From Coleophoma eucalyptorum (taxonomy: Eukaryota > Ascomycota > Leotiomycetes > Helotiales > Dermateaceae): DNA of 36,089 nt. Under the pieces are notes generated by a model. That model made no database searches, was not told where the DNA came from, and worked only from the letters and a program-made list of their open reading frames with translations. Positions 29,750-36,089 of this stretch are shown here, in pieces. Both the position numbers and the translations under genes were made by a program. Each line of letters begins with the position of its first letter. The first letter of the stretch is position 1. The stretch covers positions 1 through 36,089 of the forward strand of contig JALRME010000086.1 of assembly GCA_026120035.1 (NCBI GenBank). The letters run 5' to 3'.

Positions 29750-31014
29750 GCGTCGAGGATATCTATAACTTTGACGAGACTAGGTTTTTAATAGGCCAGA
29801 TTGAAACCACGATAGGTATTATAAGCTCCGACCGTACGACTAGACCAAAGCTACGTCAGCCTGGTAATCGAGAATGAGTTACGGTTATTTAGGGAGTTAA
29901 TTTAGAGGGTTGGACGATTCCTCTATTTATCGTTTTTAAAGGCAAAAATGTCCTGGATTCCTGGTTCCCTCGAGAGCAATTCCCAGCTGGCTGGAGGGTA
30001 GGTGTCTCTGAAAATGGCTGGACATCGAACGAACTATCTCTAGAATGGCTAAAGCACTTTGATAAGTATACTCGTACGAAGGCAATTAGGAAATATCGTC
30101 TACTTATCCTAGATGGCCACGAAAGTTATATATCGGTTGAGTTTCAAGAATACTCTCGTACGAATACTATTCTTACGCTTTATATACCTCCCCATTCATC
30201 TTACCTACTCTAGCCATTAGATATAGGTTGTTTTAGGCCTTTAAAGAAGTCATAAGGGTATCAAATTGAGAATATTATGCGTAGCCGTATTTCATATATT
30301 TCTAAGGAATCCTTTATATTAGTATTTATAGAGGCATTCAAGGTTACCTTTACTAAAGCAAATATCCAAGGAGGCTTTAGAGGGATAGGCCTTGTTCCGT
30401 ACGACCTAGAGAAGGTCCTATCGAAGCTTGATATTAAGTTATTAACTCCGGAACTCGAAAGCTCGCGTCTATCAACCTCTCATTCATGGATCTATAAAAC
30501 ACCACAAACAACCAAAGAAGTAGCCAAGCAAGTAACTTCTATTAAGAGTAAAATCGTACGACATTAGAGTAGCTCTCCGACTCCAATTTTGGACTCTATC
30601 GATCGATTAAAAAAAAGTACAAATAAGATTGGACATAAACTTATACTTGTTAAAGCCGAGCTATTAAGACTTCAAGGCGCAAATGAAGAACTAAGCCGTC
30701 GCCGTCGTACGAAAAGAAAGGTACTCCAGCAAGGAGGAACCCTTAATCTAGAAGATATCCAAGAATTAGAGGAAAGTAAGGCAGTTCAGACTCAAATTTC
30801 GACTGAACAAGGTCAAAATAAACGAAGAAGAAATCCAAGCGAGTCATATGATCGACACTATAGAGCATGCGGGAAGACTGGTCATAATAGATGAACCTGC
30901 CAGGCTAATAGAACAGTTTCGTACGATTCAGAGGCTATAATAGAATAGTTATTTGAAGGTTTTGTTATAAAGTTATTTGTATTTCTATTAGAAAAAAAGA
31001 CGATTTTTTAACGA
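29750..31014 (+). mobile_element. Pogo-like DNA transposon relic, catalytic and C-terminal part
   Basis: The transposase frame runs in pieces: EDIYNFDETRFLIG, RPKLRQPGNREW, WTSNELSLEWLKHF, RLLILDGHESY, PPHSSYLL, stop, PLDIGCFRPLKKS. The three catalytic Asp of the DDD type (NFDE, LDGH, PLDIG) are recognisable. A helical region (VPYDLEKVLSKLD) and a CCHC-like knuckle (ACGKTGHNR) with its first Cys replaced follow near 30860. Stops at 29877, 30211 and elsewhere are mainly TAG. The N-terminal third is missing; the left edge is an LTR-A. It carries seven CGTACG hexamers. Confidence 0.75.
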
Positions 31015-31321
31015 GGGGTTGTAAGAACCTGACATGCTCAGAATAGACAATTGGGAATCCAGATATATGTCATGTGATCAAACACATGTCATGTGACCCA
31101 AGACAGTATGCGTAAGCGAGTATGAGCAGAGTCGGAGGGGTTTCGGACCCAGTAAGCATATAAGAGGGATATGTCATTGGAATTTGGTTTCTTTCTCTTC
31201 TTCTTTTCTTATCTTTTTTGTGTCCTTCGTACGAGACCTATAGGATATAGTCAATATAAGGTTATTGTGCTCCCAAACACCTCTATCCTGCCATTGATCA
31301 AACCTGTGTCTTTACAGGGGT
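31015..31321 (+). repeat. Solo LTR family A (31020-31316) with 5-bp target duplication GGGGT
   Basis: A 297-bp LTR, TGTAAGAACC to GTGTCTTTACA, nearly identical to 1926-2221 (one inserted T near TCATTGGAATTT). GGGGT lies at 31015-31019 and 31317-31321, a clean target duplication. It was inserted after the pogo-like sequence was in place. Confidence 0.9.
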
Positions 31322-31362
31322 GACCATTCGCTTATCCTGACCATCTGCTTATCGTGCACGTT
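31322..31362 (+). repeat. Probable right end of the pogo-like element
   Basis: Contains two imperfect copies of TGACCATYNGCTTATC in tandem, then GTGCACGTTAG. Short sub-terminal repeats of this style are expected at pogo ends. Gypsy protease sequence starts immediately after, so the pogo element probably inserted into the gypsy element near here. Confidence 0.4.
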
Positions 31363-34300
31363 AGGTTGATGTCCAAATAGAGCTAGTTACTATAGTAGCC
31401 CTATGTGGACACGTTGAGAAGATTACGTTCGACGTAACCAACATTAGAAGCCATCAAGTAATACTAGGAATGCCATAGATTAGAAAACATAATCCGATAT
31501 TCAATTGGGTAACAGGAAATTCTATACGAAAGGTATGACTGCCGAAAGTTACCGCCTGAAGACCCTAGAGAAGTTAGCGCCACTTCCAGAAAGGAGTCCG
31601 AACACCACACCCAGGGTTCGCTAGCGAAGCTAATACCGTTAGATTATAAAAAATTTGAAGAATTGTTTGACGAGCAATTAGGAATCGAAGTATTGCCTAA
31701 ACACTAGGACTAGGACCACGAGATACCTCTTATGGAAGGGAGTCAACCGCCCTTTGGACCTATTTATCCTCTTACTCAAGATGACTTAAGGACGCTTAAG
31801 GAATACATTGACGTAAATCTCAAGAAGGGATTTATACGTGAATCGACTTCACCTTACGGAAGTCCGATTCTTTTCGTTCTAAAATCGGACGGAACGAAAC
31901 GATTATACGTAGACTACCGAAAGTTAAACGATTTAACTATCAAGGACAGGTATACTTTACTACTAGCAGATAAGTTGCGCGATAGACTACAAGGAGCAAC
32001 CATCTATACCCAACTAGACCTGAGGGGGGCGTACAACCTCATTAGGATGAAAGATAGGGAAGAACCCAAGATAGCGTTTAGGATACGCTACGGGCATTAC
32101 AAGTATACTGTTATACCGTTTGGTTTGACCAACGCGCTAGCTATATATCAACGGCTAATAAACAATATACTCCGATAGTTTCTCGACGTTTGTTGTATCT
32201 ATTATCTTAACGACATCCTTGTTTTTTCAAAGGGTGAACAGTAGTATATCCGGGATGTAGGCTACATCCTCGCGGCTCTAGAGAAAGTAGACTTACGCCT
32301 TAAACCAGAGAAATACAACTTCTACGCTATAGAGGTAACCTTCCTAGGTTATATGATTACTACGAAAGGAATTGAAATGGACCCTACTAAGGTGGAGTCT
32401 GTTCTTACATAATAGGCCCCTACGAATGTCAAAGAAGTACAATCCTTTTTGGGATTCGCTAACTTCTATCGATGATTTATTAAAAGCTATTCAAGTATCG
32501 CGGCACCCCTTACGGTATTAACACACAAGGACACGGTGTTTGAATGGACCCTTGGACACTAGGTGGTGTTTGACAAACTAAAAGAAATCTTTGCTTAAGC
32601 CCCTATATTGGTCTCATTCAACCCGGACAAGGAAATTAAGTTAGAAACGGATTCTTCGGACTATACTATTGGCGCTATACTCAGTCAGCCCAATAAGCAT
32701 AGAAGATAGCAACCAATTGCATACTATTCTCGGAAGCTATTAGCGGTAGAACTTAACTACGAGATCTACGATAAAGAACTACTGGCTATAGTAGAAGCTT
32801 TCCAAGAATGGCGTGTATACTTGGCAGGATCGAAATACCAAGTATAGGTCCTTACGGATCACAAGAATCTCGTTTACTTTACTACAACCAAGGAACTTAA
32901 CCGACGGTAGGTCCGATGGGCGGAGACCCTTGCACAGTTTAATTTCAAAATCTCTTATGTCAAAGGAACAGGAACTGCAAGAGCGGACGCTCTGAGTAGA
33001 AAACCAGAGTACCTTGCAAACAAAACTTACGCATCTTACGCAATACTTCGTGCGGATGGTGAAAGACTTGTCTACAACAGTCAACAAATAGCTGCTGTTA
33101 TGAGACTAAGGGGAAGCCCACTGGACACTATCATTCGATTGGGATACGACAAGGATCCTATGATAGAATCGGGAGGACCAGGTATCGAAAAAAAACAAAG
33201 ACGGCGTTGTTTTATATCATAACCGAACCTATGTACCTGCTCGAGTACGAAGGTCGTTCGTACAAACATACCACGAGTTGCCCATACATGGACATCAGGG
33301 AATATCGAAAACCATGACTCGCCTCGCGAGATCATACTACTTCCCAGGTATGAGAAAAGTCGTCAAGGACGTAGTGTCCGAATGCGACACCTGTATCAGG
33401 AACAAAGCAGGAAGACATACGCCGTATGGATTCATGAAGTCACCGGACACACCGCAAAACCTTGGGCATCAATAGCCCTGGACTTTGTCGTGAAACTACC
33501 GACATCAACCGACGAAGTCACGGGGGTGCAATATAACTCTATTGTGGTAATCACCGATAGATTAACCAAATATGCATACATGATCCCGTTTCTTGAATCC
33601 AGCAGTGCCGATGCGATGGCACAGATATTCCTACGAACTATCGTAGCAAACCACGGAACACCCCAGGAAGTTATTTCGGACAGAGACAAACTCTTCACGT
33701 CCAACTTCTGGAAAACATTAGTAAACCTACTAGGAGTCAAGCATAAGCTATCCACAGCCTTCCACCCGCAGACGGACGGTCAGACGGAAAGAATTAATCA
33801 AACCATGGAAACCTACTTAAGATGCTATGTCAACTACCAACAGAACAATTGGGTATAATTACTACCCCTAGCAGAGTTTGCGTACAACAGCGCGGATACG
33901 GAAACTATAGGAATGTCGCCGTTCTTTGCGAACTATGGGTTTAACCCAACGGCGTACAACGACCCTATAGTGGATAACATCCAAGCACAAGAGGCGATCG
34001 TTCAAATCGATCGGCTCAAGGCATTGCATGAGGAACTCGCCGCGGATATCCAGTTTATCGCGCAGAAATCAGCAATGTACTACAATAACAAGCGTAGTAT
34101 AGGACTAACGCTAAAAGAGGGGGGTAAAGTCTACTTGCTCCACAGAAACATTAAAACAAAAAGACCTAGCGACAAGTTAGATCACAGAAAACTAGGACCG
34201 TTCATTATTGACAAAGTAGTAGGGCCAGTCAATTACAGGCTGAAGCTACCTAAAACAATGAACATCCACCCGGTCTTTCACGTTTCCCTCCTGGAACCAG

Positions 34301-34722
34301 CACCACCAGGCGCACCGCCTGCACCAGTTACAGAAATTGAACCTATAAACCCAAACGCAGAATACGAGGTAGAAGGAATACTTAACTGCAAATACGTTAG
34401 AAAACAAATCAAGTACCTGATCAAATGGATGGGATACCCACACTCAGAAAATACATGGGAACCCAAGAGTAACCTCAGGTGTCGCCAGTTGCTAGACGAG
34501 TTCCACCGTCAACACCCAGACTTGCCCAGAAAGGATCCAAGGGATCGTAGGAAGTTAAGACACGAGCCAAAATTGGATCAACTTCGGGATCCAACAGCAG
34601 CTCGGGGTCCTCGAAACAAGGAGGACGAACGGGAGGAGTCGCCTCGAAAACAACGGGCTCGTTCGCAACCTGCTCGCGGCGCTCGGCCTCCTCGGCCTCG
34701 TCCAGCTCGTCCAAAGTATTAA
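31363..34722 (+). mobile_element. Ty3/gypsy chromovirus pol relic, 5'-truncated, RIP-degraded
   Basis: Domains in order: protease-like region (KITFDVTNIRSHQVILGMP); reverse transcriptase from 31732 (GFIRESTSPYGSPILFVLK, YVDYRKLND, VIPFGLTNA) with active site YLND instead of YLDD (Asp to Asn at 32209-32211); RNase H (ETDSSDYTIGAI, ADALSRKPEY); integrase zinc finger (HELPIHGHQG, CDTCIRNK) and core (ALDFVVKL, VISDRDKLF, HPQTDGQTERINQ). A C-terminal chromodomain (YEVEGILNCKYVRKQIKYLI, KWMGY, NTWEP) follows at about 34365-34480. Some thirteen stops lie between 31480 and 33860. There are two frameshifts: at the A8 run 33188-33195 and in an A-run near 33456. From 33913 to 34722 the frame is intact. 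gag and the 5' LTR are absent. Chromodomains in this clade are thought to target insertion to heterochromatin. Confidence 0.9.
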
Positions 34723-35095
34723 GACCACGACGAACCATTTCAGTAGCACGAGCACGGAAAGCTTCGCGTTGTTTGTTCAGACGAAGAATCTTCGCCTGCT
34801 GTTCGTTGAGACGACGGAATAATGCAGCCTGCTCCTCTTGAGCACGCTCCCACTCATTTGCTAATTTCCTTTCCTCACGAGCCAAACGGTCCAAATCACT
34901 CTTTGAAGGACCGTGGACGTCGCGTTTGTTACCAACTCGGACGCATTCGGAGCAGCGAGACGATCCTGCCGCTACCAAACACTTCGCGCCGGTACGACTA
35001 CAGCGTGAACAAGTAGGTATGGTTATGCCTGTGGAAGAAATCAAGTTTGAGAGCTCAAGGCCATGGATGGTTTTCTTGGAACGCTCAGGAGGCAT
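34475..35095 (-). CDS. Antisense ORF of the chromovirus 3' region, Cys-rich coiled-coil protein, 206 aa
   Basis: An intact ORF opposite to pol, overlapping its last 248 bp and filling the space to the 3' LTR. Residues 29-51 hold Cys29, 32, 39, 48 and 51 in Zn2Cys6-like spacing (2-6-8-2); the sixth position (58) is Arg. Residues about 67-122 are a charged, heptad-like coiled coil (blocks LAREERKLANEWERAQEEQ and NEQQAKILRLNKQREAF), followed by an acidic segment. Similar Cys-plus-coiled-coil hypothetical proteins are, as I recall, widespread in mould genomes. No stop interrupts it although the same element is riddled with stops upstream. It could be a captured regulator-like gene or an element-encoded accessory protein; expression is unproven. 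Confidence 0.5.
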   Translation of the reverse strand: MPPERSKKTIHGLELSNLISSTGITIPTCSRCSRTGAKCLVAAGSSRCSECVRVGNKRDVHGPSKSDLDRLAREERKLANEWERAQEEQAALFRRLNEQQAKILRLNKQREAFRARATEMVRRGLNTLDELDEAEEAERREQVANEPVVFEATPPVRPPCFEDPELLLDPEVDPILARVLTSYDPLDPFWASLGVDGGTRLATGDT

Positions 35096-35170
35096 GGTAA
35101 GAGGGACGGAAGGCTTAGGGTTGATGTAGAAGTTCCATGACGCTACTTAAGCTTGGGGACACGCTAAGCT

Positions 35171-35183
35171 AGAAAGGGGGTAG
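35171..35183 (+). other. Polypurine tract of the chromovirus
   Basis: AGAAAGGGGGTAG directly precedes the 3' LTR, the usual place for plus-strand priming in LTR retrotransposons. Confidence 0.6.
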
Positions 35184-35536
35184 TGTTACGAACACATGAT
35201 AGCTGATGGCCTGAGGCTCGGCGAAGGAGGCTCGCCCAGAGAACCATCAGTGGAGATCACGGGATTGCAAGATATCACGTGATTGGATCAGTGGGATCAG
35301 TAGGATCAGTGAGTGATCCGGGTGAGCCGACTGATCCACGGGGCACGACGGTCTATATAAGTAATAGCATTTCCTTAAGTTTAGGAGCTTCGTGCTCAAC
35401 TCAAATAACATCTTTTGACTGTTAGTAACGCGGTTCACACTCAACCTACCTACTACCTGTGATACACCTACCTCTACAACCCACCCCAACCCTCTGAGTA
35501 CGAGCTTCTAACGAGGTTAATACTTCGACCGTTACA
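35184..35536 (+). repeat. 3' LTR of the chromovirus (353 bp)
   Basis: Starts TGTTACGAACAC just after the polypurine tract and ends GACCGTTACA. A TATA-like TCTATATAAG is at about 35351. A short run of GGATCAGT-type units lies at about 35285-35312. No 5' partner is in the window, so a target duplication cannot be tested (right flank ATTAG). Confidence 0.75.
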
Positions 35537-35607
35537 ATTAGGTATAAAAGTAAGTACGACAAGAGCTTACAAGACTGATTCTATCAATCTCTAACCTTGT
35601 TGCGCCT

Positions 35608-35930
35608 ATGAGTACGATAGAATTTGTCTTTATTACCGAGGAGAGTATTAAGGATGATGAAGGTGATAGAATAGAGCCGATTTTAACACGGTTTTCAACT
35701 ATTATTAAAATCGAAGAAGTAGATAATGAAGATAAAGTAGAGGTATTAGTCTCTAATACGAAAGCTTTAGAAGCTTTGGTGGTTCTATTTAGATTGGAAC
35801 AACAACAAGATGATAGAGATATAAAGTACCTAAGGATAGTAAATAGCATAAAGGATAGGGTAAATAGGTAGAAGCTAGGAGGCTTAAAGCAAGCTGATAT
35901 TGAGGCATGTTTCTTAAAGGCTCTGAATAG
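35608..35930 (+). pseudogene. C-terminal relic of a Fot/pogo-type transposase
   Basis: The frame from ATG 35608 to TAG 35871 is acidic, then reads NTKALEALVVLFRLEQQQDD. After the stop it continues KLGGLKQADIEACFLKAL. An ALEAL-type helix followed by a basic end with an 'I/LE-x-FF' close resembles the tails of Fot1-type transposases. No catalytic domain is present. The assignment rests on weak, low-complexity similarity. Confidence 0.35.
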
Positions 35931-36089
35931 CTTCAATCTCAATAGTTATTTTATAGTTATGTGATTTATGCCAAGGCCCTGGTTATAAATATACCTGTAT
36001 TCTAAGGATAAATAGTCGTCTCCGCCTCACATCTTTGTATTCAGGTTTTACTGTATTTAATACCGTGGAATAAAACGTGATGATGACCT

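Noticed and set aside
31020..31316. LTR-A as the 5' LTR of the chromovirus
   Set aside because: It has its own GGGGT duplication, differs from the 3' LTR at 35184-35536, and no primer-binding site or gag follows.

Overview
The window is one end of a chromosome of a filamentous ascomycete (Pezizomycotina). It starts with 16 exact CCCTAA telomere units. Its genes have short introns of about 45-115 bp with GT..AG ends and CTGAC/TTGAC-type branch sites, and its proteins are typical of moulds: Zn2Cys6 regulators, a DHA1 MFS pump, an NCS1 permease and a cupin. The transposon relics carry stops that read like repeat-induced point mutation (CAG or TGG to TAG). I cannot name the species.

Layout. 1-96 telomere. 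97-3391 is a pile of dead repeats: an OrsD/DUF3505-like zinc-finger gene relic, two solo LTR families (LTR-A about 296 bp, LTR-B 190 bp) and a block with repeated GTAACTAGTTAC palindromes. 3760-8694 holds a divergent MFS pump / Zn2Cys6 regulator pair plus a cupin gene. 8700-15100 is a decayed stretch with a broken Zn2Cys6 gene, TPR remnants and two related unrecognised fragments. 15286-15992 is the 5' half of a pogo-like transposon that cuts off the 3' end of a C2H2+Zn2Cys6 regulator. 17959-23063 holds three intact genes: a cofactor-less 2,4-dioxygenase of the HOD/Qdo/AqdC type, a type-B carboxylesterase and an NCS1 (Fcy-type) permease. 23100-26500 is mostly empty, with a decayed chitin-binding (CBM18) exon. 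26521-27469 is a proline iminopeptidase. 28100-35536 mirrors the left end: the same OrsD-like relic and LTRs in inverted orientation, a pogo-like relic, and a 5'-truncated Ty3/gypsy chromovirus with its 3' LTR and an intact antisense ORF. A further Fot/pogo-like tail lies at the right edge.

How the genes may work together. The pump and Zn2Cys6 gene share a 384-bp promoter with two CGG-N4-CCG sites, which fits a self-contained efflux/regulator module. The dioxygenase, esterase and permease could form a small catabolic set: import of an N-heterocycle, ring cleavage with CO release, then hydrolysis of the N-acyl product. A zinc-finger regulator lies beside it, now truncated by a transposon. This pathway is inference from family membership. 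Exon structures were built by hand from splice motifs and reading frame; the MFS, Zn2Cys6, C2H2, cupin, permease and peptidase models all give total lengths divisible by three.
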